From NCBI RefSeq assembly GCF_001039355.2, contig NW_019774169.1, positions 20,655 to 84,654 of the forward strand: 64,000 bases of DNA. Direction: 5' to 3'. The DNA is from Lingula anatina (lineage: Eukaryota > Brachiopoda > Lingulata > Lingulida > Lingulidae). A program made the position numbers and the translations under genes. The notes below the pieces were generated by a model. The model did no database searches, was not told the origin of the DNA, and saw only the letters and a program-made list of their open reading frames with translations. Position 1 is the stretch's first letter. Each line of letters starts with the position of its first letter. This document shows positions 48,301-62,500 of the stretch, in pieces.

Positions 48301-51300
48301 ACAACTTTTTTCTTTTACAAAAATTTATAAATAAATAGAAATAAAATTTTTAAAAAATTCAAAAATAAAAATGAAAGAAGCCAAATTTAAGAAATTCTAC
48401 TTTTGATTTAAAGTAATGGTATGAGTGAGAGTTTTAACATCTAATGCAATGTATGGTGCAGGAATGTGCCAAAATACCTTTACAAACAGACTTTTGAAGA
48501 TTCCAGCTGCTACTTCATGGTGACCATATCTGGTGGCCTGCCTTGCCACTTTGTAAGCTTGCCAGTGATTGGTCACATTTGTCAATGCCATAATTGTCTC
48601 TTGACAGTCACCAGGTAACTCGTAGGCAGCAGTGGCTTGAAAGACTAAGGTGCAGAGTGTTACCTAATAATCAATACACAGAAAAAAAATAAACTGACAG
48701 GTAGGGTTTCGCACACTTACTGTGATTGCAATTCCTCACTCTCTCTTTCCCACAGGAACTCACACACAGCAATATTGCCCTGTTACAATAACATGATTTT
48801 CAATAAAACTTAAAGGTGAAATGTCTTTAAAAATTCACAATGTTCTGAAATTGAACTATGAATCATTATTTATTTCTTGTTTTTGATTAGGTACTGAACA
48901 AAGCAGCAAACAAACCAAGAAAACTTTTTAACCCAGCTATAAAATCATTAATAATAAGTAATATTTTTTCAGTTAAAAGTGCCAAGAAAAGTTATCCAAA
49001 ATCTAACAAAAGAAGTAAGTGTTTGGGTCACATGTTCTGACTTACTGCAAAACCATGCTGCCCAGACTCTGTTGCCTGTTTGAGTGTGGTCTGTATTTCA
49101 GAAAAGATGCTCTGCAGGCTTTCATTGTTGTAACTGCTCACTGCTGCTAGACAGTCACACAACAGGAGGGCACTGGACACTAGAAAAAAGGTTATATAAT
49201 ATTTTAAAATACTGCACACTTAAATGTCACTAAGTTTGTACTGTGCATCAAAATTGTTTGTTTGTCTGAAATACACTGGTTGCAAGAATAAGTTGTATTA
49301 TTAAAATATTAACACCTAATTAAACACTGACCCAAATATATGCAAATAAACCACTATTATTGATTTAGATCTTAAACAGTATGTATATAATTTCTAACCA
49401 GAAAACAGATTTCAAATTATTTTACATTATCCTTTTCATAATCTAAACTTATGTAATACAAACATTTTTTTCATTGTTTTTATTTACTAATTCAGTTACC
49501 TGGGGCAGAGTTCAGGAGTGATGAGAGAAGATTAAGAAACTTTTCAGCCGCAGATGAAGATGCTTCACTCAACTTCACTACTGACAAGAGGCAGACCTGG
49601 AATGAGTGTTGACACTTCCTAATAACATACAATTCCTAATTACCTTTCCTTATAATTCAATTATGGTATCTATATGAAAATTTAACTTTTGGTAAAGCAT
49701 TCCCACAAAATATCATTAAAAGTAAAACAGGAAGCATACAAAGAAATTGCATTTTTTATATAGCATTTATTTACTCTTTGGGATTTATTTTTAATAACCA
49801 ATTAAAAGAATAAAATATGGTACCTTCAAAGCTTCCTTGTTTTTCTTGTCATCACTCATAGCTGAAACTAGCACCAAAGCTTCTAAGGCAGTGCATGCTT
49901 CTAGTATGATGGGGAGGGTGTCATCAGAAGTTTCTAAATTTAATATTTAACATTTTACATAAAGAGATAACAAATAAAAAATGTTAAAGCAGCATATATG
50001 TCAACAATAGAAACAAAACATCTTTAAGTCTGCAACAGCATTTTTCTAAATAGAAAGTGTTAAATATCTTCATCTGCATTGCTAAATGTGTGACTCTGTG
50101 TCTGAATTACCAGGTATACATAAATTTACTGGGCATGTTATAAAGGTTACACAAAATTATCAGTCCAGTTTTTAACAAATATATTGTTGAACATGAATTA
50201 TTAGTGAACATTACCCTTCAATGTCCAAAGTGCCAAGTCAGTGAGGAGTTCTGTTGCTCTAGAGGCAATGCTTGGGTTGATATGGTAACAGAACTCGGAA
50301 CAAATGTGATGAAGTGCTGAACCTATAGACAGACATAACATTTTACAGTACATATATACATACATGCATACATACAGGATATTAGGATAAAATGCTTTAA
50401 ATCTTGTCCTGCATTGCAGTTTATTTCTAAATGATTCATAACGCTAGTTTAAGGACTGTGAAAATGTGATTCAATCCCTCCCTATAAATCAATATATGGG
50501 TTAACCATCTTTCCAAAGTTAACACAGTTTATCTTGACTGATAAATTGGTGAAATATGATTTATGATCTGGACTTTTTCTCAAATGAGTTTTTCTATGTT
50601 CTGATGCCTAAGATACAGATTTCATAACTGTATTAAAAGAGGACTTTTATATACTTTGTTATTTTTATCATATATACCTTGAATTTGATTGAATGTGCTT
50701 AGAGCAATAGTTTTAGACAAAGATGTAAGCACTAGCAGAGCTCCCATTCTGAGACCATCTAAGGGGGTGTTCATGGTAAAACTGCAAAGGCACTGCAAAT
50801 AAATGATTACATATAGAATAATGCTGGATTACATCATAACCATAATTGCCTTGTAGATAATATACCAGATGATATATGATCAACTACCTGGAATATAAAA
50901 TCAACAAAACACAAAAATTGCTTGTCAGGCTTAAGCTGATTAGTTGCTAACGTATCAATTACAATTAATTTAAGTTTTTCTGAAAAATATTATAACAACA
51001 AAAAATATACTGTGTAGATAAAGAAAAAAAAACACCTGAATCTGCTGGACTGTCCACATGTGAGGGGCTCTCTTTACCAACAAGCGTAGATCTTGGAGTG
51101 CTGTGATCTTCACAAGGCGCCTGGGGTCCTTTTCCAGATAAACTAGCAACAGTTCCACCTGAAACAAATGTTTTCAATCACATAAAAGCTTTGAAACACA
51201 CTTTTTCTGTCTTGATTTAACATAGTCATTTTTCTTTTTTTTTAATGAATTATGGAAGCCAATTGTCAATAAAAAAGTACTGGAAAATGTAGAATTTTCT

Positions 51301-54035
51301 TGGCTTCTTTAATAGTTTGCTAGTACTGATGGATAATAATTCTACATTTATAACCCAAACTCAAATCATCAACACATTTCAAGATCACTTGGATTTAGCA
51401 TAGTGAACATTTTCAATTTTGGGGAAAATAAATTAGTTTATAATTAACTTAACCTTAATATGCCTTTGAGACAGAAATGGACACTATGAAAACAAAGATT
51501 TATGTCCATTTAATATTTTCGTCAATACAAAAATACTTAGTTTAGTTTAGTCAAAATCAAAAAACACCAAAACAAATCATCTGCACTACCCCCATATGAC
51601 TCTGCCATAAGTGAAGACATTAAGCATGCCTTGTATTACAAAAACATTTACCTGTTGTGGAATATCTATGAGTGACTTAGCTGCCAGCATTGAGAGTGTG
51701 TGGAGAGTGACAGTCACCATGTCTCTGGCTGGGTAGTTAGGCAGCATCTCTTTACATAACTCACGCACCTGATTAAATATACACATTTACTACACTGTTT
51801 AACGAGAGTTTATTTAAATTCTAGAATATTCTTTAATTCACTTCATGAATCCTAGTTTTTAAAGTAAAAAACAGGAAATGATGTGAGAATCAAGCTGTTC
51901 ATTTGCAAATAAAAAACAAAATAAATTGGGTTAAAATATTAACTTCTCAATTAAGACACGATTTGTTAGTAAAACATTACCTGACATACGCTATATAGAA
52001 AAATACATTTAAACGTTAGTGCATGACAAAAATGCTCTGAGCATGTTTAAAGTCAAAATGTGTATATACTATACCTAAAACCCAAATTATATTCACTTTA
52101 AAATCTATACTTAAAGAAATAAGAGTGCTGACATATCCCCCCTTCATACCACTCACCCTGGCAGAGGTAGTGGCATCATGGTGCATATGTTGGAATACAG
52201 GTATCAGCTTCAATTTCATATCAACAGGAGTGGCCAGCCCTTGGATCATCTCAGCCAGCTTCTGGCACACGCTGGTGGCAAATTGTCTAAAACAACATTT
52301 CTTTTATGAAAATAATGTAAGATTATTTCACAAAAAAAGACATCTTTTAATTCATAATTATCATAGAATGTGTACCAAGTACTGAAGAAAAGGTTTTACA
52401 CAAACACTGAATTATGAAAGAAGCAAGCATTTTATCCTAAAGCACATAAAAATGAATTATCTCTCCAAAAGCTCCATTGCTGTTTGAAATTGGCAATGTT
52501 CCACTGAACATCTAAGGAAAACATCTGAGGTGAAAAAATTCAGATATGTTCAACTGTTTTCTATCCTGGCGTTTTCACGACTGTTTTCATCTTAGTCACA
52601 ACACTCACTTTGAACGATCAGCAAAACATGATGCTACAAATATGGCAGCTTCAACTTCCACAGCATCATGGGAATCCAAGCTATTGATGACACTGTGGTG
52701 AGCATTCTTCCTGTCTGAGATAATACTGGCAATGCTACCCATTGTTCTGAAATATAAAACAAATCATTATTATCATACCTTTATGACCCGTTTGTTTCAT
52801 AGTGACTCAGACTTAACAACTAAGCTGTTTAAATAATATTTCCATCAAAATGATAACAGTTCAGTTTAGATAAAACACTACTCTGATAATTTACCTCTAT
52901 TAGTATCATCATGTTTAACTGGTTATATATTCATAACTCCAACAGATTATTATGGTGACAGGGATACCCTTTAAATGTACTGCACTCTTTTGATTCAGAA
53001 ATCTAATTTTCAAGAAGCAATTCCAGGAATAGTAATTGCCAAATCTTTTCAGTGTAAATATTATTCTGACAGAAGCATTGCGCCTTCTTCTTCTTTCAAT
53101 TTTTTTATTTTTGTGAAGGACTTTCTGCAGTATTGTGCTGTACACATTTCACCAATGCAAATCAATAGTACGTAATTCACCTCAGCGTGATGGCTCTGGC
53201 CACTGGGTCATTGCTGTGAATGACAGAAAATATTCTCCTCAGAAATTCATCCACATTTAGAATCTTATCAAGATGCTTTTGGCTTTGCTGCATAACTTTT
53301 AAAATGTTCAGCCTCTGGAAATTTGTCCTGAAAAGTAAAATGTTCATGTATATGGTATTATAGAAATGAAAATACTAGTAATCAAATTTCAGATGATTTT
53401 ATGCCTTTAGCCCTCCTCCCCTGCATCCCTGTCAACAAAAAATAATTATAATACATATATAAATAAGTTAATAAAAATATTAAAATGAACAAAATAACTA
53501 CTAGATCTAATATAATGCAAAGCTAAACTTAATCAAACTATATATGTGCAGAATAAATAGCTTTCTCTACTTGATTGAATACAACTCTGGAATATCTACT
53601 TACCCTGTTCTGAAAACATCAGCAAGTTTTAGTGATGCAGAGTTGATCAAAATTGGAAATGGATACTTCTCAAATAGCTTGGGAAACCTTACTATTGCTT
53701 CACACTGCTCTCCCGGTTTCTGGGACCTTAATCCTGCCAGAAAAAGAATATAAGAAAAAATTATTTATGCCCAATTTTCAACTTGGGCTCTTTTGTAAAA
53801 CTGTATCACTGCGACAGATGGAAAGTACCATGTGTAAAAGAAAATTGCGCCAACCTTTTTTGTGAACATTTCAGCTCAGATAAATAGTACCACAATGTAG
53901 TCGAGTAAGGTTGTGTTAATATTGGTTGGGGGGGGCACCTTTATCAAGCTCCAAAAGAGCTGAATTTGCATCCTGCTCTTGTTCTCCATAGCTTGAATCA
54001 CTAGTTATTCCTGAATTCTTATAAGACAAACTCAT
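45315..54035 (-). CDS. INTS7: Integrator complex subunit 7
   Basis: INTS7 is part of the nuclear Integrator complex, which cleaves snRNA and paused mRNA transcripts. Twenty-one exons: 53939-54035, 53604-53733, 53181-53327, 52609-52746, 52157-52286, 51652-51768, 51036-51158, 50678-50792, 50215-50322, 49824-49933, 49500-49596, 49046-49179, 48478-48663, 48025-48180, 47493-47687, 47109-47212, 46844-46906, 46458-46605, 46201-46299, 45846-46037, 45315-45614. They give 962 residues, the same length I recall for human. Landmarks: GEQEQDANSALLELDKG, VHSND-type IHSNDPVARAITLR, DSHDAVEVEAAIF, EMIQGLATPVDMKLKLIP, QHMHHDA, EKDPRRLVKITALQDL, NPPPAIAVNIAMT and C-terminal VEPHN-like TEPHNDYFSAHFLL and WKTGPRS. 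The N-terminal two thirds is alpha-helical ARM/HEAT-like repeat. Intron 16 is U12-type. The ATG is 282 bases from the divergent COMMD1 ATG. Confidence 0.96.
46907..47108 (-). other. U12-type GT-AG intron in INTS7
   Basis: On the gene strand the intron opens GTATCCTTTA, a U12 donor consensus. The branch site TTCCTTGAT (plus 46918-46926) matches TTCCTTRAY exactly. GTCTAG closes it about 12 bases later. Only this acceptor keeps frame (SLQLLQHCCLIVS, aligning without gaps to human INTS7); nearer AG choices hit a stop. Confidence 0.9.
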
Positions 54036-54317
54036 GCCTGACATAATTGTTAATGTATAGGCACCGCATCAAACAAAGTTGGTGTCAGCGTCAACCCTAC
54101 ACACATGCGCTGAAACCGGAAGTTATTATTTTAACTATGCAAAGAAATTTGTGGTGGAAATAAAGTGGCGTTTTTGCTCCTAACGAGCTCATTATACAGA
54201 AAGATTTAAATAAAAAATCTCTTTCTCCTATTTTTTCATATGACTTATATTAAGTATATCATATCATTGCTAATTGTTAGCAATATTTTTTCTGCGGGAT
54301 AGAAAAAGGCGGAAGTC
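54036..54317. promoter_or_regulatory. Compact bidirectional promoter INTS7 / COMMD1
   Basis: The 282 bases between two divergent start codons must hold both 5' UTRs and promoters, if neither gene has an upstream non-coding exon. The sequence has two GGAAGT (Ets-like) words: ACCGGAAGTTATT near 54115 and GCGGAAGTCATGG just before the COMMD1 ATG. No TATA box is evident. Confidence 0.5.
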
Positions 54318-55634
54318 ATGGCAGACGAAGCAAAGAGTTTGTTGGCTCTTTTAAACGGCATTGCACGCAAAGATTTCTACAATGACACAGATATTACACA
54401 CGATTTGCTCAAGAGTGAACTATACGCGGATATGTCGGAGGAGGATTTTCAAAATCTGATGAAGAAATCGACCAATTTAATCAAGGTAAATACTACCCAG
54501 ATCAAACCTTAATGAATACAAGTTGATCATGCCATTATGATATAATGTACAACATTAGTTATAGCACTTCTACTGGTATAGTAAATAGAAAAACGCCGAA
54601 TATTAGGTGTTAATGCACTAAATATATTCTAGTTCATTTATGACATTTTGTAAAGAGATTTTTTGTTCTAAACTTATGATATATACCACAAAAGCTTTTA
54701 GAAATATTATTTACCAATTATATTCCCTGGCCATAAACCGACTCTTGCCTCAGTTTTAATTGAAGCAACCCTGCCTTCTAGTTTATTTTTTAAAGTTTTT
54801 GCTCAAAGTACCCATTATCAATAGAAGTTTGACAAAATTTGCTAACTTTTTGCAATAATCACTTTTATTTACACATACTGAGTAAAATGCTCAATTTCAG
54901 TATACATGTTGTTATTAATTACATTACTTTGCAGAGCATGTCATCAGCTGACATGGATTTTAACCAACTGGAAGCCTTCTTGACATCGCAGACAAGGAAG
55001 AAGGATGGTGGACTGACAGAGGAGCAGGCCAAAGTTTATGCCAAGTTCTGGAAAAACCATAAGACAAAAATCCATGATAGCCTAGTTGCCCAATCTACAT
55101 GGGATAATACTCTTAAATCTGTTAACTGGAGGATAGATATAAAAACTCAGGCAAAACACATTGAACAAATCAACACCCCCACTGCCATTGTAGAGGTGCA
55201 ATTAGAAAGTGCTAAAGATAAGGTACTTTGTTTTTTTTAATGCACACTCTTCTTGAAAATGATGATATCTGCTTTTGTCATTCTAATTAACTAACTTACT
55301 TATTTTTTATGTATGAAAGGTTTAGTTTGTAAATATGATGTTTTTTTCAAAGGTGCCTTATTATTTCTTATGTTTAATTGTGGTCAAATAAATATATTGA
55401 TTATCATAATACTGCAGTAGTTATATTTTTATACTCATAAAATTGCTTTTTTCTTTTATGAAGACCATGTATAGAGTTTCATCATAAAGGGAATTCTAAA
55501 ATCACTCTTGTATTCCTTTTTAGACCCAAGAGACTCAGACATTTGAGATGGATGAAGAAAAACTAAAAGATGTTTTAAGCAGTATACAGGACATTGAAAA
55601 ACAGATTGTTCAGTATTGCCAAAATCAGGGATAA
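54318..55634 (+). CDS. COMMD1: COMM domain-containing protein 1
   Basis: COMMD1 is a subunit of the Commander complex acting in endosomal recycling, copper homeostasis and NF-kB turnover. Three exons, all phase 0 at their borders: 54318-54485, 54935-55222, 55524-55634. They give 188 residues (human 190). The helical N-terminal domain includes LLNGIARKDFYND and LLKSELYADM. The signature SADMDFNQLEAFLTSQT opens exon 2. The COMM domain (about 118-186) starts with the tryptophan-containing SVNWRIDIKTQAKH and runs through TPTAIVEVQL to the C-terminus. The start is the first in-frame ATG and gives the family length. Polyadenylation signal AATAAA at 55770. Confidence 0.95.
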
Positions 55635-56593
55635 CACAGGAAAGGAAATGACAGGAAATAAAATTTATATTACACATTGTTATAAGATTTAAGAGGGGCC
55701 TGCTGGCATAGAATGTTTAGGTGCACGTTAAGTTAAACATTTGATGAATGTCTGTGAGATTACCAAAAAAATAAAGACTGAAATTTCAAGAAGGGTGACT
55801 GATATAAGCATGATTAAGATGTGTTAGAGATGCCTTGTGAGGTGCATTTAAATTGCTCTTCTGAACATTTTATAAAATGGCAAAAGAAATGATGTACAAT
55901 TCTTGTAATAGTAGTAGTTATTTATGTCAGTTGGGATTGGCTATGTGAAAAGGCCTGATTTCATGAGCTGGTGATACAGGATTATGATTTAAATTCGCCC
56001 TATATTAAGACAATAAAACAGAAATTGCCAAGAAGTTGATTCTGGAAAAAATTATAAAAATTAAATAGATATGACTATTAAAAGAGAGAACTTTAAAGAG
56101 ATAAAGTTTTGCATATTAAAAAAAAAAAAGAAAAGAAATACCATAAAAATAAGATGTATCATTTCAAGATCATATTTTGTTGCAATGACAATTTTTAAAC
56201 TTGCAACACTGATATTATTGTGCAAAATAAAAACATAATGTACATTGCACATAATATTATGATTGAAAAATAAACTCAGTATTATTTCAATGATAAATTG
56301 TTCTCTTTAGCATTTTTAGCTGACAGATATATACTGTTAAACACCTGCAGTCATTTGTTTTTGTATAATCACAGCATTGGTAAATAATCAAGTCTACTAG
56401 CTGGTATTTGGACAGGAAAAGGACTAAGATTTTCATATTGCTCTATGTTTTAGAACAGCTATATATTGATAAACCCAACTTGTTTTACTTTTGTTGAAGT
56501 AAGCTCATTTTGGCACTTTTCCAACAGGTGCCTTCAGACACGCCCCCGTCAATGTGGCCGCCAGACGGCGACTCTCACACGTAAACAAGAAAG
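55635..56593. other. Intergenic region COMMD1 / ACSS1
   Basis: It holds the COMMD1 3' UTR with AATAAA at 55770-55775 and the ACSS1 upstream region. The last 70 bases are GC-rich with several CG pairs, as expected near a promoter. I see no gene between them. Confidence 0.5.
55770..55775 (+). terminator. COMMD1 polyadenylation signal
   Basis: AATAAA 136 bases after the COMMD1 stop codon; another weaker candidate (GAAATAAAA) stands nearer, at about 55656. Confidence 0.5.
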
Positions 56594-59500
56594 ATGGCGC
56601 ACAGGGGCGCAGGACTATGTCGGGGGTTCAGCCGATACATAAAAGAGAGCAAGCTCGCAGCTTGTTCTGTGAAAAAATGGCCTATAATATTAAGACGGAC
56701 TATGGCATCAGCATCTTCACCAATATGCACAACGTATATTCCGGAGTTTGACGGGACAAGCGGGATAAAATCCTACCAAGACCTCCACGACCTGAGTCTT
56801 CGAGACCCAGATCTATTTTGGGGTCGACTGGCCAGAAGTCGCGTCAAGTGGATGACCGACTTCGACCAAGTTCAGAAATGCGATATGGAAAAGGGGGATT
56901 TTAAATGGTTTCTAGGAGGAAAGCTTAATGTTACAGGTTTGATAACTTGTGTCACTTTATTAACACAGAGCACAAAAGTTGGATTCGTCGAACGACCAAA
57001 GATAAAATGTTACCCTTCAATGGCCTCATTTTTACAGCACCCAAGCTGCTGCAGCTGCTTTCTTGCCGTTTTAACCCAACTAGTTTCAGTGTATCTTTAC
57101 ATTCATTTTAAATTCATGTGCATTTTAATTTAATTTTAACATGAAAATATTTTGCAAATTAAATCTCTTTCAATGTGGGTAGATAATAAATCAGAAGATT
57201 AACAGATAGATAAACAAGTGAATTAGTGAATCATAGTAAAACGAAATATATTGCAATTAGTATGTGGGAAATTAACAGATAAATGAATTGATAGATTAAC
57301 AATCAAATGCAAATGAGTAAATGAATGAATGATAAAAAAGAATAACATGGGTCAACCCCTAAGCAGAATATGGAAAAAATATGAAAAAGTCTGAAACTTA
57401 AAAAATCTTTCTGATTTATATTTTTATAATCATGTGTGCTTGTCCACATCTATGTTTATGTAGAATTCCATTATTTTTTAAAATTTTACGGTTAAATACA
57501 TGTTCATTAAAATAATTAACCAAACTTCTGACAAAGTTTTAAATGTGAACATTATCAGTGTTGAAACATTGATACTAGAGGTTTTGAGTTGACCAAGTTT
57601 ATGGTTTAGTTGGAGCCTCTAGGGTGGCCTACAGGATACTGAGTAGGACCATAAATAACTTAAGTCATAAAATAATTTAATGTTCCCCAGCTCTTGAAGA
57701 GATAAACCCATGATTGCCTGGTAGAACAAACACTTAAAATTGAATTTAAACAAATATTATATGTATCAAAAGCTTATAGGGGTCAATTTGAAAAAAATTA
57801 AAGTGAATTTTGTTATATATTGTCATTATATGACTTGGATATGCCATGCTTGGAAATTTAAAATTTTATCATATGAGCTTCTGCTAACACTGCTTTTATT
57901 AACATGCATTTTTGTTTCTTATATTTATACTTATATTGATAGAAAACCTATATTTAGAAATTTGAGGTAAGCGCATTGTACATGGTGTAAAATGGAAGAA
58001 AAGAGTTTTTTCATTTTAAGTTGTATAGATAACTAAAGATGCATATCAAAAATATTTAAAGTTGTTTTGCAATGCACGTCTTGAGCATAATAAGTGCAAA
58101 TATTTTTTCTGTAAATGATATGAAAATAAAATTGAGTGTGGATATATTTGGCATGTTTTAGAGAGCTGCATTGATAGACATGTTGAAAGCACTCCAAACA
58201 AAGTGGCATTAATTTGGGAAAAAGATGAACCTGGAACAGAAGAACATGTTACTTACAAGTAAGAACCTGTTGTACTGAAAGCTCTCTCCTCTCTCTTATC
58301 TCCATTTCAACAGCTGATGTATTTCCCATGGAGCTTTCCCATCTAATGTTAAACTAGCATCTCTGGTATAAAGGAAACATACTTCATATTTCTTGTTTCT
58401 TTATATTCTGAGCCTTATTACATATTATAAATATTAATATAATTAAAGCACAAAACTGGAAAAAGATAAATATATTTATTTCTAAGAAAGTGGAAATTTT
58501 CATTTGGATGAGCTTAGTACAGTCGACATATTTTGAAGAAATAGCAACAAAATGATATGATGCTGAAGTATAGTTTATAACACAAATCTCTGAATAAGAT
58601 TTTGGCACAAAAGATGCTTTAATATTCTAATGGCCCTCAACACTAACTTTCAAATAAAAAAAAACTATCACTTCAATGTATTTCTGAAATATTTGATATA
58701 AGTATAAATATAGATATAAATTTTGTAGACCAAATTTTTCTTTTTTCTTCTAAATGAGTATTGATTGTAAACAATAACATGCATCACTTGCATTTCCTTC
58801 ACATAGACTTATGATTTTAGAGTATGGTGTTGTAATTTCAGTACTTAAAAAGAATGAAAGGTGCTACTGAACATTTATTTTGAACTACCTGGGAAGATGA
58901 CAGACAAAGACAGTTATATCTAACATCTCTTTAAAAAGCAAATTGATATATATTGCAGAGAACTCTACCATAAGATGAACCAGATTGCTAATATGTTGAA
59001 GGATCATGGTGTGAAGAGAGGAGATCCTGTCGCCATATACATGCCTGTGTCCCCACTTCTAGTGGCTAGCATGCTGGCATGTGCAAGAATAGGAGCTGTA
59101 CACAGTGTGGTCTTTGCTGGGTTCAGTGCTGAGTCCCTGGCTGCGCGTATCAATGATGGTAAGTTTTTTCAAAAATACATAATTATAAAGTTATGTTGCG
59201 TCTGCTGAATTCTGGTATTTCAATACTGATTTAACTCTTAAAAATAAGATTAAAAACTATTTATTTGTATGATAGAAACTACTTATTTGTGAATCATACC
59301 TGTATGTAGGATCCTGAAATATAAAGGAAATAATACATTAGAGATTGGTCATACTCAGTTGAATAATGGATACTTTATTCTCTTTACAAGAGGCCAGCTG
59401 AGTGATGACATTAATTCCATGCAAAAATTCTTGCTTACAGTAGAAAAAACTGGAAAGAATTAACCAGAGACATGTCTGGGAATATCTAGTGATAAATCAA

Positions 59501-62500
59501 TATGTGCCCCTGGCAGAGTGTGGGTATTATGATATTGTTTATTTACCTTGTTGTTTGCCAGTCACAATCATTAGATCATATGTATTCCACAGAATCCTGT
59601 TTGATTTTATCCTAGATTGCAAGACTTAGCACTATCTCAGAGATTCTCATTTCAGCAATATATTTCTTCAATTCTGTTTGTACATGGCACTTTTAGTATC
59701 TGATAATTTTGTTTAAAATTTAGCTGGAGCAGAAACTGTGATCACCAGTGATTTTGCAGTACGTGGAGGGAAGCTTGTAGAACTGAAGAACACTGTGGAT
59801 GCTGCATTGGAGAAATGCCCTGGTGTCAAGAGAGTGTTCATGGCAACCAGAACTAATAAAGAAGTTTCAATGGGAGAGAAGGATTTTCTGCTAAAAGAGG
59901 TACTATTGAATGTGCAAGGGTTATAGTCATTGAAATATCAAAATTAGTGATTGTAACATATACGAGATATGTTTGATCTGCGGATTTACTTACTGTCATT
60001 AAGGGTATATATAAAACATACGGTGAAATAATGACTTGGAAATTAGCTTTATTAACATAGCTTTTGGCCTTGAAACCCCTGTTGAAATATAAAACTACAT
60101 AAATTGCCATAAAAGAATTATCATATTGTTCTCTTACTCTTAAAAAACAAACACAATGCATAAATTTCTCATTGCTTAGTAATCAGTTATTTACTTTTTG
60201 CAAGCTATTTCATAACTGTTATTCACTACTAATTACATATTTTGGGCTAGGAAATGGCCCAGTATCCAGAAATGTGTATCCCAGAGAAGATGGACAGTGA
60301 AGACACACTATTTATGTTGTATACATCAGGGAGTACAGGCAAGCCCAAGGGATTGGTACACACACAGGCGGGATATATTGTGTATACCACTGTAACTCAT
60401 CAGGTGAACTGTCATATGCCAAATACATGGTCTTTGTGTAATAACATGAAAAACTATTGCAGCAATTTTTTTTGTTTATCCCTTTTGAATAATTCATTCA
60501 TTCTTCACTTTTACTTTTAGCGATGTGTGTTTGTGTGTGAATTCTAAAGTACATGTAGTAGGGAAAAAGATATTAGAACATTGTCTGTTTAATGTCAGTT
60601 TTAAATAATAAAAATACAAAATGTGTTCTTTTTTAGATGGTTTTTAATTACCAGCCAGAAGATATTTTTGCATGTGTAGCAGACATTGGATGGATCACTG
60701 GCCACAGTTATGGGGTGTATGGACCTCTCAGCAATGGTGCTACCTCAGTATTGTTTGAAAGCACACCCACATATCCTGACCCAGGTGAGAAAAAAATTTT
60801 TTTTTTTTCTGTCAGATAGCTGATTTATATAAATTTCCAAAGGTTTTAGGATACATATGTTGAGATCTGTTTATTAGACTTGTTTTGGTCAATAATCTAA
60901 ATATATTAATCCAATTGAAAATTGTAGCCCAAGAATCCAAATGATATCTGAAATAAGTATTTTGAGTAACATTTTTTTCAAAAGTGAACAATTTGCCATT
61001 TGCAAAATGAAAAACAAAACAGAGAGAGAAAATGATTATTGAATCTTTTATTGAGAAAGACTGTTAGTAGATTGTAAAGTAAATGTTTCAGTTGGATCGA
61101 AAATATTCAACAAAATACATATTAGTTTCACAGAGAGTTCTGTGTTTCAGGACGTTACTGGGAAATGGTAGAAAGACTGAAGGTGAACATACTGTACCTT
61201 GCTCCCACTGCTCTGAGATTACTGCTGAAGTCTGGAGATTCTTTTGTCACCAAGTATGACAGGTCATCACTCAAAACACTGGGGTGTGGTAGGTTGACAG
61301 AGCTTTGATAGATACTCTTTTTTTTAAGCAGGCAGCAAAATGTTTATGTGCTTTCATAACATGTCAAACCATACAAAATATACTGGTATTTATGGTTTTA
61401 ATATGCATGCCTCTTTATCCTCACTTATGTTAAAGTTTTGCTATTTTTACATGTCAGTGAAACTCCTGATTTGCATTGCTGATTACTTGTAATTCAGAAA
61501 AAAATATAAAAGTCATTGAAGGTTGCAGAGGACTTACTTTCCAAAGTAAATGTAATGTGTTACAACACATTCAGCGAGAATTAGTTTCCGGATATTTTCA
61601 GTTGGCGAACCTCTGAACCGTGAAGCCTTTGAGTGGTATCATGACATTGTTGGGGAGAAAAGATGTGATGTTGTAGACACCTGGTGGCAAACAGGTATAC
61701 TACAGTACTTATGTCTCACAAGTTACAATTTGAATGTTGAAGTATTTAAAGATAAAAAACCATCACTTGACACTGGCTGTGGATGTGTGTGTGTTGTTTT
61801 ATAGTGAGATTATAGATAGGTAATGGCTGCATTCAGAACGGTGGACTAACTAGTCCGTGGGCCAATTATGGCAATCCACTTAAAAGCTTGCCATCTTATC
61901 TGATAATAGACACTGAATAGATTCCCTGTGGGGAAGTATTCAAGTGGGTCAGCCATGTTTGACTCTTGGACTAGTTAGTCCACTGCTCCGAATGCAGCCA
62001 TAGATAGATACTAGCAGACAACCAAACTGAATAATGTTTCCATTATTTTACATGCGCAAGAAATCTTTCCAGCTGTAAAGATAGTGGTTTACTGATTATT
62101 CATAACATTTTATACAATTTAAGAATTTATGATATTTTAGAAACAGGAGGGATTTTGATAAGTCCCCGTCCATCAGCCCCAGGAGCAGAGATCAGGCCAG
62201 GCATGCCTATGAGGCCTTTCTTTGGTGTAGATCCAGTACTTCTGAATGAGAAGGTGAGGCAGAAGGGTGTGCTTCATTAAAAAAAAATGAAAAAGTATTA
62301 CTAGTTTTTTCAGCTGATGTATCTTGTTAGTAGACAAAACAGTAGAAATAAAGTATAAGTATACTTGTGGTTGGAAAATTTGTATTTGATATTTATGACT
62401 TATAAAAAAGGATAGTATTGCAAATACATATGGAATGTGAAAACTCCCACAGGGTTAGTGCCAGTAAAGTGGTAGCATGAATGGCAATGGTAGAAAGCAT

